Shown: positions 24,309 through 33,577, counted from the stretch's first letter. The stretch: 33,802 nt of DNA from Azonexus sp. (GCA_030824535.1 JAVBXO010000093.1:1-33802); one strand, 5' to 3'. The notes: generated by a model not told the origin, from the sequence alone. Program-made: numbers and translations.

Positions 24309-24409
24309 GGGCTTTGGTCGGCGATAGGGCCGAAAGGGATAGAATGCCTGCTTTTTCAAGCTGTCGATTGTAGTGACCTATCCCCCCCTCTGGCAAAGCG
24401 GCATCTGCG

Positions 24410-27400
24410 TTGAATAGTTCTGTTTCCCGCTTTGGTGCTCATTTTTCGCTGCGTTTGCGTGCTTTGCTGCCTGCCATGCCGGCTTGGCTGCTGCGGCCGG
24501 GCGTGGTGCAGGGCTTGCGCTGGCTGGGTTGGGGCGCCTTGTTCGCCTGGCTGGCTTTCGCAGCGCTGGTCCTGGCCTTGCGTTACGCCATCCTGCCGAA
24601 AATTGCCGATTACCGGCCGGAAATCGAAAGTGCCGTCAGTCGTGCCATCGGTTTGCCGGTGCGTATCGCGGGGCTGGAGGCGCGCTGGCGTGGGCTGAAT
24701 CCGGATTTGATCCTGGATGGCGTGTCGGTGGCGGATCGCCAGGGCGTGACCAGCTTTTCACTGGCGCGCGTCGAAGCGGTGCTGTCCTGGCAATCGCTGT
24801 TGCGCTGGAAACCTATCCTCGACGTACTGGCTTTCGAGGCGCCGGTGCTGAATGTACGCCGTGAGCCCGATGGGCGACTGACGGTGGCGGGAATCAACGC
24901 TGAAGGCGAAGGTGACCCGGCTTTTGCCGATTGGGTGCTCGGTCAGCACCATATCCGCATCCGCAATGCCACGGTGGTCTGGGAAGATCGGCTGCGCCAG
25001 GCGCCGCCGCTGGTGCTCGAGGATTTGCAGTTCGCGCTGGACAATAGTGGCCGGCGCCATCGTTTTGGCCTTTCCGCTGCACCACCCGCAGCCTTGGCGG
25101 CACGGGTCGACGTGCGTGGTGAAGTGCGCGGCGAGTTGGGCGAGGCGCTGGATCGTTTGTCCGGCCGTTTCTTTGTCGAACTGAATTACGCCGATCTGGC
25201 CGGCTGGCGCAACTGGGTCGAGTATCCGGTGCATTTGCCGAAGGGGCGTGGGGCCGTGCGCTTCTGGGGCGATTTTGAGGACGGCGCCGGCAAGCTGACC
25301 GCCGACCTGGCGCTTGAAGACTTGCGCACCCGCCTCGGGGCGCAATTGCCCGAACTGGACCTGGCGGCACTGCGCGGACGGCTTGAGGGCGTCTACAACG
25401 CGCACGAATGGTCGGTGGCCGGGCAGAAGCTTGAATTGCAGACGCTTGAAGGTTTACGCGTGGCGCCCAGCGATTTCAAATTGTCTTGGCGGGATGATCC
25501 CAAAACCGGGGCGACCAGCGGCGAAGCGACGGCCAGTTTTCTGGATATCGGTGCGCTGGCTTATCTGGCCGCGTATATGCCGCTCGACCCGCAAAGTCGC
25601 AGTTTGCTGACCCGTCATCGGCCGCAGGGCCGGGTGGCGGATTTGCGGGCGAGCTGGACCCTGGCCGGTGACATGCTGACGCATTACAGCCTGAAGGCCG
25701 GATTCCGCCAGTTGGGTTTGTTTGCCGATGGCTATTTTCCCGGTGCCGGCGGCTTGTCGGGGACGGTCGATCTGAACGAGAAAAGCGGCGTCCTGCTCGT
25801 TGATTCGAACGAGTCGCACATCTCGTTGCCTGCGGTGTTCCCTGAATCCGATATTCGCTTCGAGCATTTGCGCGCACGGGCAAGCTGGAGCAATACCCCG
25901 GCCGCCACCGAAGTCCGGCTCGAAACCCTGGATTTTGACGGGGCTGACGCAGCGGGTGCTGTGCATGGCACCTATCGTTACAGCGGCCAGGGGCCTGGCG
26001 AAATTGACCTGCAGGCGCAGGTCAAGCGCGCTGATGGCACGGCGGTCTGGCGCTACATGCCGCATGTGGTCAATGCCGAGACGCGTGCCTGGTTGAAGCG
26101 CGGCATCGTCGCCGGCAAGGCGCATGAAGGGCGGCTGGTACTCAAGGGCGACCTGCGCAATTTCCCTTTCCGCGATCCGGCCAAGGGGACTTTCCGAGTG
26201 ACGGCCAAGGCGCGGGACGCCAAAGTTGATTACGCACCGGGCTGGCCGGCAATTGAAGGTATCGACGCCGAACTGCAATTCGGTATTGGCATGAAGGTGC
26301 TGGCCAGTCGCGGAAAAATACTCGGCGTTGGTCTGAGTGCGGTCAGCGTCGAAATTCCCGACTTCGAGTCGATGGATGAGCGTTTGTTGATCCATGGCCT
26401 GGCGCAGGGGCCGAGCAGCGAGTTTTTGCGCTTTATCGATGAAAGTCCGGTCGCCGAGTCGATTGATCATTTCACCGAGGGCATGCGGGCGCAGGGCGAT
26501 GGCGCGCTTGACCTGCATCTGGAAATTCCCCTGCGCCATGTCAGCAAAACCCGGATGCGCGGGGATTTACGGCTGCAGAACAATCAAGTGCACCTGCTGC
26601 CGGAGTTGCCCGAAATTACCCAGGTTAACGGTCGCCTGCAGCTAACCGAGAGTTCAATCCTGGCCCAGGATCTGACCGGGCGGGTCTTTGGCGGACCGCT
26701 CAAGGTACAGGTGCGCAGCAGCGGTGACCGGGTTGGGGTGCAGGCCAGTGGCACGGCCAATATTGTCGAGGTCAGCCGGCATTTTGGCTGGCCCCTGCTC
26801 AATCATTTGACGGGTTCCAGTCCCTGGAAAGCCGATATCGCGATTCGCAAGCGCAATGCCCGCGTGCTGATCGATTCCGACCTGCTTGGTGTCAGTTCGC
26901 CGTTGCCCGAGCCCTTGAACAAGACCGCCAACTCACCCTTGCCGCTGCATATCGAGCGTTCGTCGCCGGATTTGCAGCACGATCAATATCGCATCAGCTT
27001 GGGCAAAATCGGGCAAGGAATCGTCATTACTCGAGCGGATGGCTTTGAGCGCGGCGTTTTTGCCGTCGGGGCCGCCGAAGCGCGTTTGCCGGATAACGGC
27101 CTGGCGATTCGCGTCAACACGCCGCTGATCGACGCCGATGCCTGGCGCAATTACCTGGGCGGCGGCGAGGGCGGCGAACTGGGCGGCGGTGCCAACCTGC
27201 TGTCGCTGGTCAGTCTGAAAACCGATCAGCTGCGCTTGTTCGGCCGTGATTACCACCAGGTCGAAACCCAGATCAAGCCGCGCGAGGGCGGCTGGCAGAT
27301 TGGCTTGAATACCCGCGAAGCACAAGGCGACATTCTCTGGAAAAGTGCTGGCGAAGGCTGGATCGAAGGCAGTTTCCGCCGTTTGCAGATTCGCCCGGCG

Positions 27401-28297
27401 GCTGATGTCGGCGAAGTAACGACCTCGGCGATCAATTCCCTGCCGGGAATGAGCTTGCAGGTTGAAGATTTTCGTATTGGCGACAAGGCGCTGGGGCGTC
27501 TGGAATTGAAGGCACGCAATGATCGCGGTGCCTGGCGCCTGGATACGCTGAATTTGCAGAATCCGGATGGTCATTTGAGCGGCAAGGCGACCTGGCTGAA
27601 TATCGGGCGGCATCAGACGCGTCTCGATTTCGAACTGGGAGCGAACGATGTCGGCAAATTGCTTGATCGCCTGGGCTATGCCGAAACGGTCAGGAATGGC
27701 ACGGCCCGGCTGACGGGCAATCTGCAATGGAACGGGCCGCTGACGGCGATTCACTATCCTTCCTTGAGCGGACAACTAAACGTCGAAGCCAATAAGGGGC
27801 AATTCAATAAATTGCAGCCGGGGGTTGGTAAATTGTTGGGCCTGATTTCGCTGCAGGCGCTGCCGCGCCGCCTGACGCTGGATTTTCGCGATATTTTTAG
27901 CGATGGTCTGGCCTTCGACAGCATTGAAGGCAAGCTGAATGTGCAAAACGGCATGATGCAGACCGTCGAGGCCTTGCGCATCAGCGGTCCGGCGGCGCAG
28001 ATCGAAATCGAAGGGCAGACGGATCTGCAAAAGGAAACCGAGGATCTGCGCGTAGTCGTGCGCCCTGAACTGGGTGGCCTGGCGGCGGTCGGCACGGCGG
28101 CCTTTTTCCATCCAGTCATGGGGGCGGCAGCACTGCTGGCCAATACCGTGTTGCAGAAACCTCTGAATCGCCTGTTCAGCTACCGTTATCATGTGACCGG
28201 CACCTGGATTGATCCGCAAGTCAGCAAGGCCGGTGAAACTCGGCCGGAGAATGCGGTCAAACCTGGAGAACCTGTCCCGGAAGAGGTGAAAAAGTGA
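24410..28297 (+). CDS. yhdP: YhdP-family AsmA-like envelope protein
   Basis: A 1295-residue inner-membrane-anchored protein of the YhdP (AsmA-like) family. An N-terminal helix at about residues 37–60 anchors it, followed by a long periplasmic repeat of beta-strand-rich AsmA/DUF3971-like segments and a C-terminal AsmA-type domain. In E. coli, YhdP works with TamB and YdbH to move phospholipids to the outer membrane. The start is uncertain: the TTG at 24410 gives this length, with an ATG at 24476 as alternative, and no clear ribosome-binding site is seen for either. A −10-like TAGAAT is at 24340–24345. Its stop overlaps the GTG of the nitrilase gene by 4 bp, and the yhdP–nit–tldD order is conserved in betaproteobacteria. 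Confidence 0.92.
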   Translation: MNSSVSRFGAHFSLRLRALLPAMPAWLLRPGVVQGLRWLGWGALFAWLAFAALVLALRYAILPKIADYRPEIESAVSRAIGLPVRIAGLEARWRGLNPDLILDGVSVADRQGVTSFSLARVEAVLSWQSLLRWKPILDVLAFEAPVLNVRREPDGRLTVAGINAEGEGDPAFADWVLGQHHIRIRNATVVWEDRLRQAPPLVLEDLQFALDNSGRRHRFGLSAAPPAALAARVDVRGEVRGELGEALDRLSGRFFVELNYADLAGWRNWVEYPVHLPKGRGAVRFWGDFEDGAGKLTADLALEDLRTRLGAQLPELDLAALRGRLEGVYNAHEWSVAGQKLELQTLEGLRVAPSDFKLSWRDDPKTGATSGEATASFLDIGALAYLAAYMPLDPQSRSLLTRHRPQGRVADLRASWTLAGDMLTHYSLKAGFRQLGLFADGYFPGAGGLSGTVDLNEKSGVLLVDSNESHISLPAVFPESDIRFEHLRARASWSNTPAATEVRLETLDFDGADAAGAVHGTYRYSGQGPGEIDLQAQVKRADGTAVWRYMPHVVNAETRAWLKRGIVAGKAHEGRLVLKGDLRNFPFRDPAKGTFRVTAKARDAKVDYAPGWPAIEGIDAELQFGIGMKVLASRGKILGVGLSAVSVEIPDFESMDERLLIHGLAQGPSSEFLRFIDESPVAESIDHFTEGMRAQGDGALDLHLEIPLRHVSKTRMRGDLRLQNNQVHLLPELPEITQVNGRLQLTESSILAQDLTGRVFGGPLKVQVRSSGDRVGVQASGTANIVEVSRHFGWPLLNHLTGSSPWKADIAIRKRNARVLIDSDLLGVSSPLPEPLNKTANSPLPLHIERSSPDLQHDQYRISLGKIGQGIVITRADGFERGVFAVGAAEARLPDNGLAIRVNTPLIDADAWRNYLGGGEGGELGGGANLLSLVSLKTDQLRLFGRDYHQVETQIKPREGGWQIGLNTREAQGDILWKSAGEGWIEGSFRRLQIRPAADVGEVTTSAINSLPGMSLQVEDFRIGDKALGRLELKARNDRGAWRLDTLNLQNPDGHLSGKATWLNIGRHQTRLDFELGANDVGKLLDRLGYAETVRNGTARLTGNLQWNGPLTAIHYPSLSGQLNVEANKGQFNKLQPGVGKLLGLISLQALPRRLTLDFRDIFSDGLAFDSIEGKLNVQNGMMQTVEALRISGPAAQIEIEGQTDLQKETEDLRVVVRPELGGLAAVGTAAFFHPVMGAAALLANTVLQKPLNRLFSYRYHVTGTWIDPQVSKAGETRPENAVKPGEPVPEEVKK

Positions 28298-29103
28298 GCA
28301 AGCAGAATTGTCGTATCGCCGCGCTGCAAATGGTGTCTGGCCCGCGCGTTGCCGACAATCTGGCAGTCGCCGGCCGGCTGCTTGAACAGGCGGTCGAGCA
28401 GGGGGCGCAACTGGTGGTCCTGCCGGAATATTTCCCGATCATCGGCGCCAGCGATAGTGATCGTGTCAAGGCACGGGAAAATTATGGCAGCGGCCCGGTG
28501 CAGGACTGGCTGGCGAGCATGGCGCAAGGCCACGGCCTGTGGATTTTTGCCGGTTCCATCCCGTTGACCGCAAAATCGCCGGACAAAATGCGCAACAGCT
28601 CGCTGGTCTACAATCCGGCCGGTGAGTGCGTGGCGCGTTATGACAAGATCCACCTTTTCGGCTTCAGCAAAGGTGACGAGCATTACGATGAATCGGCTTT
28701 CATTGAGGCCGGTGAGCAGCCGGTTGCGCTAACGACGCCTTTTGGCCGGGTGGCGCTGTCGATCTGCTACGACCTGCGCTTTCCCGAGCTTTATCGCGGT
28801 TTGGCGCCGGTCGACCTGATCCTGGTCCCGGCAGCTTTCACCGATACCACCGGGCGGGCGCACTGGGAAATCCTGTTGCGTGCCCGTGCCATTGAAAATC
28901 AGTGCTATCTGTTGGCGGTCGGGCAGGGCGGTAAACACGAGAATGGCCGGATGACCCACGGCAACAGCATGATCATCGATCCTTGGGGAGAAATCCTCGA
29001 CCGCAAGTTGAAAGGGCCGGGTGTCGTGATCGCCGACCTCGACCATGCCCGCATCGCCGAAATTCGCGAGAGCCTGCCGGCGCTCGCGCATCGCAAACTA
29101 TAA
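28294..29103 (+). CDS. Nitrilase-superfamily amidohydrolase (Nit1-like)
   Basis: A 269-residue carbon–nitrogen hydrolase with the Glu-Lys-Cys triad: E45 in VVLPEYF, K118 in RYDKIHLF, and C158 in LSICYDLRFPE. This type matches the Nit1/deaminated-glutathione amidase subgroup, which removes the omega-amide from deaminated glutathione. An omega-amidase acting on 2-oxo acid amides is a possible alternative. It starts with GTG at 28294, overlapping the yhdP stop by 4 bp, and ends 9 bp before tldD. It is a middle gene of a three-gene run and cytoplasmic. Confidence 0.9.
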   Translation: MSKQNCRIAALQMVSGPRVADNLAVAGRLLEQAVEQGAQLVVLPEYFPIIGASDSDRVKARENYGSGPVQDWLASMAQGHGLWIFAGSIPLTAKSPDKMRNSSLVYNPAGECVARYDKIHLFGFSKGDEHYDESAFIEAGEQPVALTTPFGRVALSICYDLRFPELYRGLAPVDLILVPAAFTDTTGRAHWEILLRARAIENQCYLLAVGQGGKHENGRMTHGNSMIIDPWGEILDRKLKGPGVVIADLDHARIAEIRESLPALAHRKL

Positions 29104-29112
29104 GGAAGTTTC

Positions 29113-30570
29113 ATGACCCAAGCGAGTGCTTCGAAGAGCGCCCTGGCCCAGGCCGAATCCCTGCTGCTGACTCCGTTTTCCCTGTCCGAAAGCGACTTGT
29201 CGCGCACTTTCGGGCAAATCCTGACGCATCAGGTTGATTACGCCGATCTCTATTTCCAGTATTCCCGTTCCGAGGCCTGGAGCCTTGATGAAGGGATCGT
29301 CAAATCGGGCAGTTTCAGTATTGATCAAGGCGTTGGGGTGCGGGCGATTTCCGGTGAGAAAACGGCCTTTGCCTACTCTGACGATATCAGTTCGCGAGCG
29401 CTGGGGGATGCCGCCTCAGCAGTGCGCGCCATCGCTTCCGCCGGACAAAGCGGCAAAATGCCCGCCCTGCAGGCGTCGACCGCAGCACGCGCGCTGTATG
29501 TGCCGCAGGATCCGATTGCCTCGCTATCGGCCGATGCCAAAGTGCGCCTGCTCGAACGCCTTGAAGGTTTTGCTCGTGCGCTTGATCCGCGTGTCCAGCA
29601 AGTCATGGCCTCACTGGCCGGCGAATATGAAGTGATCCTGGTGGCTGGCTCCGATGGACGCCTGGCTGCCGATATTCGTCCCTTGGTGCGTTGCTCGGTT
29701 TCAGTGATCGTCGAAGAGAATGGCAAGCGCGAACAGGGGGGCTCTGGTGGTGGCGGGCGTTGCGATTTCGCTTATTTCAGCGATGAGGTGTTGCAACGCT
29801 ATGCCCAGGAAGCGGTACATCAGGCCGTAACCAATCTCAATGCCGAGCCGGCACCCGCCGGGCAAATGACCGTGGTGCTGGGGTCCGGATGGCCGGGAAT
29901 CCTGTTACACGAGGCTGTTGGCCATGGCCTTGAGGGTGATTTCAACCGTAAGGGCAGTTCGGCTTTCAGTGGTCGCCTGGGGCAGCGTGTTGCGGCGAAG
30001 GGCGTTACGGTCATTGACGATGGCACGATCAGCGACCGTCGCGGATCGCTGAATATTGATGATGAAGGCAATGCGACCCAGCGGACCGTGCTGATCGAGG
30101 ATGGAATTCTGAAGGCTTATATGCAGGACAGTTTGAATGCCCGCCTCATGGGCGTCGCGCCGACCGGCAACGGTCGTCGTGAGTCTTTTGCGCATCTGCC
30201 GCTGCCGCGTATGACCAACACCATGATGCTGGCTGGCCAGCACGATCCCCAGGAAATTATTGGCTCGGTGAAAAAAGGTATTTATGCCGCCAATTTCGGC
30301 GGTGGTCAGGTTGATATCACCAGTGGCAAGTTTGTTTTCTCGATGAGCGAGGCTTATTTGATTGAAGATGGTAAAGTGACCCGCCCAATCAAGGGCGCAA
30401 CGCTAATCGGTAATGGTCCGGATGCTCTGACCCGTGTTTCGATGATCGGCAGCGACTTGCGACTTGACCCGGGCGTGGGAACATGTGGCAAGGATGGGCA
30501 GAGCGTGCCAGTGGGCGTGGGGCAACCAACCTTGCGGATTGATGGACTGACCGTAGGTGGTACGGCATAA
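29113..30570 (+). CDS. tldD: TldD metalloprotease subunit
   Basis: A 485-residue TldD/PmbA-family protein. The zinc motif HExxxH is present as H266-E-A-V-G-H271 inside [14 protein letters not shown], with downstream cysteine/glycine-rich segments that complete the active site. TldD pairs with TldE (PmbA) to form a heterodimeric protease that trims unfolded peptides, for example in microcin maturation and CcdA antitoxin turnover. The partner pmbA is not in the window. AAGGAAG lies upstream of the ATG at good spacing. It follows the nitrilase gene by 9 bp as the last gene of the yhdP operon. Confidence 0.95.
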   Translation: MTQASASKSALAQAESLLLTPFSLSESDLSRTFGQILTHQVDYADLYFQYSRSEAWSLDEGIVKSGSFSIDQGVGVRAISGEKTAFAYSDDISSRALGDAASAVRAIASAGQSGKMPALQASTAARALYVPQDPIASLSADAKVRLLERLEGFARALDPRVQQVMASLAGEYEVILVAGSDGRLAADIRPLVRCSVSVIVEENGKREQGGSGGGGRCDFAYFSDEVLQRYAQEAVHQAVTNLNAEPAPAGQMTVVLGSGWPGILLHEAVGHGLEGDFNRKGSSAFSGRLGQRVAAKGVTVIDDGTISDRRGSLNIDDEGNATQRTVLIEDGILKAYMQDSLNARLMGVAPTGNGRRESFAHLPLPRMTNTMMLAGQHDPQEIIGSVKKGIYAANFGGGQVDITSGKFVFSMSEAYLIEDGKVTRPIKGATLIGNGPDALTRVSMIGSDLRLDPGVGTCGKDGQSVPVGVGQPTLRIDGLTVGGTA

Positions 30571-30596
30571 TAACTAGTCACTTCGATTAGGGGGTA

Positions 30597-31220
30597 ATGA
30601 TGCGGGCGTTAATGTTGGCGTTGGGTATCGTTTTAATGAGCGGCCATGTCATGGCGCAAACGGGGCCTTTTGAACGACTGAAAGCGATTCAGGGTGATCC
30701 TGCGGCTTTGAAAGCCGCAGTTGAAGCGGGTAAGAAGGCCGCTTTCTTCTGCGTCAATTGCCACGGTGATGATGGGATCAGCAAGATCCCTGAGGTGCCC
30801 ACTCTGTCGGGGCAGAATTCGGCTTATTTGCTGGAACAGATACGCAAGTTTGGTTCGGGTGAGCGCAAGGACCAATTCATGCAGGGGCTGATCAAGGTTC
30901 TTAAAGATGAAGAGCGCGTTCAGATAGCTTCGTACTATGCCAGTATTGCGGTGCCGCCATCGCCGGCTGATGCTGCACTGGTGCCGCGTGGCAAGGAGTT
31001 GTTTACCAAGCTTTGTGTTCGCTGCCATGGTGATCAAGCCTATGGCAACGAACTCTTCCCGCGTCTTGCCGGGCAGCATGTGACTTATCTGAAGAAATCG
31101 ATTGCCCGTTATCGTGATGGCACGGGTATCCGAAACAATCAGTTGATGTCGATCGCGACCTCTTCCCTTAAAAATGAAGATATTACGGCGATCGCCAATT
31201 ACCTGACGCAGTTGCCCTGA
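30597..31220 (+). CDS. Diheme c-type cytochrome, cytochrome c4-like
   Basis: A 207-residue periplasmic protein with a signal peptide (cleavage near VMA-QT) and two heme-attachment sites, C52-VN-C55-H56 and C140-VR-C143-H144. Two halves of about 85 residues with one heme each, and methionines (QFMQG near 95 and LMSIA near 185) that can be axial ligands, fit cytochrome c4, an electron donor to terminal oxidases. The TAGGGGG just upstream of the start is a strong ribosome-binding site. The start is an ATGATG pair, so it may begin one codon later. It follows tldD by 26 bp but has its own terminator. Confidence 0.88.
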   Translation: MMRALMLALGIVLMSGHVMAQTGPFERLKAIQGDPAALKAAVEAGKKAAFFCVNCHGDDGISKIPEVPTLSGQNSAYLLEQIRKFGSGERKDQFMQGLIKVLKDEERVQIASYYASIAVPPSPADAALVPRGKELFTKLCVRCHGDQAYGNELFPRLAGQHVTYLKKSIARYRDGTGIRNNQLMSIATSSLKNEDITAIANYLTQLP

Positions 31221-31248
31221 TCCTCCGTCAGGTTTGTATTTTTTGAGG

Positions 31249-31274
31249 CCGCGGCACCAAGGTGTCGCGGTTTT
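31249..31274 (+). terminator. Rho-independent terminator after cytochrome gene
   Basis: Stem CCGCGGCACC / GGTGTCGCGG with a two-base AA gap as loop (fraying to a larger loop in RNA) and one mismatch, followed by TTTTGTTATTT. It lies 28 bp past the cytochrome stop. Confidence 0.82.
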
Positions 31275-31293
31275 GTTATTTAGAGCCAGCTGG

Positions 31294-31308
31294 TTGTAAT
31301 AGTTACAA
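31294..31308. promoter_or_regulatory. Inverted repeat TTGTAA-TAG-TTACAA
   Basis: A perfect 6-bp-arm inverted repeat lies in the gap before the PilJ-domain gene, about 20–60 bp upstream of its possible promoter. It has the size of a dimeric regulator site, but no regulator can be named. Confidence 0.35.
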
Positions 31309-31328
31309 AGAACTAGTCATTCCGTTGT

Positions 31329-31358
31329 TTGTGCTTAGTTCAATGGTAGTGCTATGAT
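31329..31358 (+). promoter_or_regulatory. Possible sigma70-type promoter of PilJ-domain gene
   Basis: TTGTGC (31329–31334) and TATGAT (31353–31358) with an 18-bp spacer could be −35 and −10 boxes, 68 bp before the ATG at 31426. Confidence 0.42.
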
Positions 31359-31425
31359 TTTAAAGTATTTTTTGTATGCTATCGTTCGGGCGGTTTAGGG
31401 AAACCATTCCCGTTCTGAGGGCGTC

Positions 31426-32208
31426 ATGAAGTATTTTTTTCGGCTGTACCTGATCTTGTTTCTTGCATTGTTCGGGCTGGGTGCGCAAGCGCAAATAACG
31501 GATGTCAATGCCGCCATCAATAAGGCAGGTAGCTTGCGTTATTCGTCGCAGCGCTTGGCCAAGGCGTATTTCCAGCTGGGGCAGGGCATCGATGAGGCGC
31601 GTTCGCGCAAGGTGCTTGAGCAGTCGATTGCACTGTTTGATCGGCATTTGGTCGAGTTGAAGGGCTATGCCCCCCAGCCGGAGATCAAGGATACCTATCT
31701 CAAGCTTGAGAAATCCTGGTTGGCCTATAAGGATTTGATTCTGGGGGCTGCGCCGAATCCGGATAACGCTCGCAAAGTGCAGGTCCTGTCAGAGGAGATT
31801 CTTGCGCTGGCCCAGCAGGGGACTGTTCAGCTCGAGAAATTCTCCGGTTCGAATGCCGGACGCTTGGTTAATCTCTCTGGTCGAGAGCGCGCACTCTCGC
31901 AGCGCATGGCCAAGTATTACCAGGCGATTGCCTGGAATATCAATGACAGTCAAAGCGCGACCAATCTTGACGCCTCGCTTAAGGAGTTCGCCAAGAATCT
32001 GGCAGAGCTTTCCGAGTCGCCTGCCAATACCCCCAAGATTAAGGATGGCCTTGAGCTGGTGCGTCAGCAGTGGTTCTTCTTTGAAAGTGCTCTGCGCCAG
32101 AAGGCCGGGGCTGACAAGCGACCGCAAACGACAGTGGCGACAACCAGTGAGCGGATTCTGGAGGAAATGGACCTGGTGGTCAGCATGTACGAAAAGTTGC
32201 CAAAATAA
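31426..32208 (+). CDS. Periplasmic PilJ/NarX-type sensor domain protein
   Basis: A 260-residue secreted protein with a signal peptide (cleavage near AQA-QI) and two copies of the type IV pilus MCP N-terminal (PilJ) helical domain. The repeated motif appears as INKAGSLRYSSQRLAKAY (31–48) and VNLSGRERALSQRMAKYY (148–165). In PilJ, NarX and related receptors this domain is the periplasmic ligand sensor, joined to a membrane helix and a signalling domain. Here nothing follows: there is no second helix, HAMP, kinase or methyl-accepting domain. It is therefore a free periplasmic sensor-like protein, perhaps a ligand-binding partner of another receptor. GAGG precedes the ATG. Confidence 0.85.
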   Translation: MKYFFRLYLILFLALFGLGAQAQITDVNAAINKAGSLRYSSQRLAKAYFQLGQGIDEARSRKVLEQSIALFDRHLVELKGYAPQPEIKDTYLKLEKSWLAYKDLILGAAPNPDNARKVQVLSEEILALAQQGTVQLEKFSGSNAGRLVNLSGRERALSQRMAKYYQAIAWNINDSQSATNLDASLKEFAKNLAELSESPANTPKIKDGLELVRQQWFFFESALRQKAGADKRPQTTVATTSERILEEMDLVVSMYEKLPK

Positions 32209-32230
32209 GTGCGACTGGTGACGGTTTTGT

Positions 32231-32254
32231 CAGAGGGGGCTTCGGCCTCCTCTG
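32231..32254 (+). terminator. UUCG-loop hairpin terminator
   Basis: Stem CAGAGGGGGC / GCCTCCTCTG (with one G·U pair in RNA) capped by a TTCG tetraloop closed by C–G, 22 bp after the PilJ-domain gene. The T-tract is poor (TCGTT), so the hairpin is certain but its efficiency is not. Confidence 0.6.
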
Positions 32255-32313
32255 TCGTTAACGGTACAGCGCTGGCGTAGAATCAGTTTTCCGCGACGCA
32301 CTAAGGAGTGAAG

Positions 32314-33390
32314 ATGGCTCACACCAGGCCGGTGACTGACGATGTACGAATCCGTGAGATCAAGGAGCTGCATTCTCCCGTGCAGCTATTTCGCGAATAT
32401 CCGCTCTCCGAGCGGGCTGCTCAGACAACTTTCGAAGCGCGTCAGGCAATCCACCGGATACTGCATGGTGCAGATGATCGCCTGGTGGTCGTGATTGGCC
32501 CCTGTTCGATCCATGACCGAGAGGCAGCACTGGAGTATGCGCGACGTTTGCAGAAGGAGGCATCTCGTCACGCAGAAGATTTATTGGTGGTGATGCGTGT
32601 TTACTTCGAAAAACCGCGTACGACGGTAGGCTGGAAGGGCTTGATCAACGACCCGCATCTGGATAATACCTTCTGTATCAATGAGGGCTTGCGGCAGGCG
32701 AGGAAATTGCTGCTCGACATCAACGATATGGGTTTGTCTTGTGCAACGGAATTTCTCGATACCATCACGCCGCAGTACACGGCGGATTTGATTGCCTGGG
32801 GAGCCATCGGGGCGCGCACGACCGAGTCTCAGGTGCACCGTGAGCTGGCTTCGGGATTGTCTTGTCCCGTAGGGTTCAAGAACGGAACCGACGGAAATGT
32901 GCGGATTGCGGTCGACGCCATCAGGGCGGCCAATTCGCCGCATCACTTTTTATCGGTGACGAAATCCGGCCATGCCGCCATCGTTTCTACGATGGGCAAT
33001 GAAGACTGTCATGTCATTCTCCGAGGAGGCAGGGAGCCAAATCATGATCCGGCCAGCGTCGCTGCAGCTGCGAATGAAATCGCCAACACTGGTTTGGCGG
33101 CTAGGTTGATGGTGGATTGCTCACATGGGAATAGCCGCAAGCAATACCTGTTGCAGATGGAGGTAGGTGAATCCGTCGCTCAACAAGTGGCTGCAGGTGA
33201 TGAGCGCCTGTTCGGCGTCATGGTGGAATCGCATCTGATTGCCGGGCGCCAGGACTTTGTGCCGGAGCAAGCGCTTGTCTTTGGGCAGAGCATCACCGAC
33301 GCCTGTCTGGGGTGGGAGGATAGTGTCCTGTTAATGGAACGGCTGGCGATGGCGGTACGCAAGCGCCGATGCTTGTTTGATGGAAATTGA
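32314..33390 (+). CDS. aroG: 3-deoxy-7-phosphoheptulonate (DAHP) synthase, class I
   Basis: A 358-residue class I-alpha DAHP synthase, the first enzyme of the shikimate pathway, condensing phosphoenolpyruvate and erythrose-4-phosphate. The family motifs are present: GPCSIHD with metal ligand C64, then YFEKPRTTVGWKGLINDP, FKNGTDGN and the metal-site segment DCSHGNSRK. Length equals E. coli AroG/AroF. A GTG at 32308 opens the same frame, but AAGGAG (32303–32308) is spaced 5 bp from the ATG at 32314, which is preferred. Which amino acid feeds back (Phe, Tyr or Trp) cannot be read reliably, so the symbol is tentative among aroF, aroG and aroH. It is a single gene just upstream of the rRNA operon. 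Confidence 0.93.
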   Translation: MAHTRPVTDDVRIREIKELHSPVQLFREYPLSERAAQTTFEARQAIHRILHGADDRLVVVIGPCSIHDREAALEYARRLQKEASRHAEDLLVVMRVYFEKPRTTVGWKGLINDPHLDNTFCINEGLRQARKLLLDINDMGLSCATEFLDTITPQYTADLIAWGAIGARTTESQVHRELASGLSCPVGFKNGTDGNVRIAVDAIRAANSPHHFLSVTKSGHAAIVSTMGNEDCHVILRGGREPNHDPASVAAAANEIANTGLAARLMVDCSHGNSRKQYLLQMEVGESVAQQVAAGDERLFGVMVESHLIAGRQDFVPEQALVFGQSITDACLGWEDSVLLMERLAMAVRKRRCLFDGN

Positions 33391-33409
33391 AAAAAACAGA
33401 CTAATTCTA

Positions 33410-33437
33410 TTGACGTCTCTGAATTAGGGTCTATAAT
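33410..33437 (+). promoter_or_regulatory. rRNA operon promoter P1
   Basis: TTGACG (33410–33415), a 16-bp spacer, and a consensus −10 TATAAT (33432–33437), followed by a GC-rich stretch GCGCCCC typical of ppGpp-controlled rrn discriminators. An A-rich block lies upstream where an UP element would sit. Start of transcription is expected near 33444. Confidence 0.88.
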
Positions 33438-33548
33438 GCGCCCCTCTTCTGCAGCGCTGGTAGTTAAGGCGCTTCGGGGGGAAGCCGAAAGGCGAGGGAA
33501 GTTGGGTTGGTTCTTCGAGTTGTTGGAAAATAATTTTGAAGAAAAAGC

Positions 33549-33577
33549 TTGACGGGGATTAAAAAGTTCTTCATAAT
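33549..33577 (+). promoter_or_regulatory. rRNA operon promoter P2
   Basis: A second promoter-like pair, TTGACG (33549–33554) and CATAAT (33572–33577), separated by 17 bp, with an A/T-rich block (33526–33546) before it. Tandem P1/P2 promoters are common for rrn operons. Confidence 0.68.

Noticed and set aside
24309-24359. TTG start for glnE adding 17 residues
   Set aside because: The added residues are basic and unlike GlnE N-termini, with no ribosome-binding site; the ATG at 24308 is simpler, though not proven.
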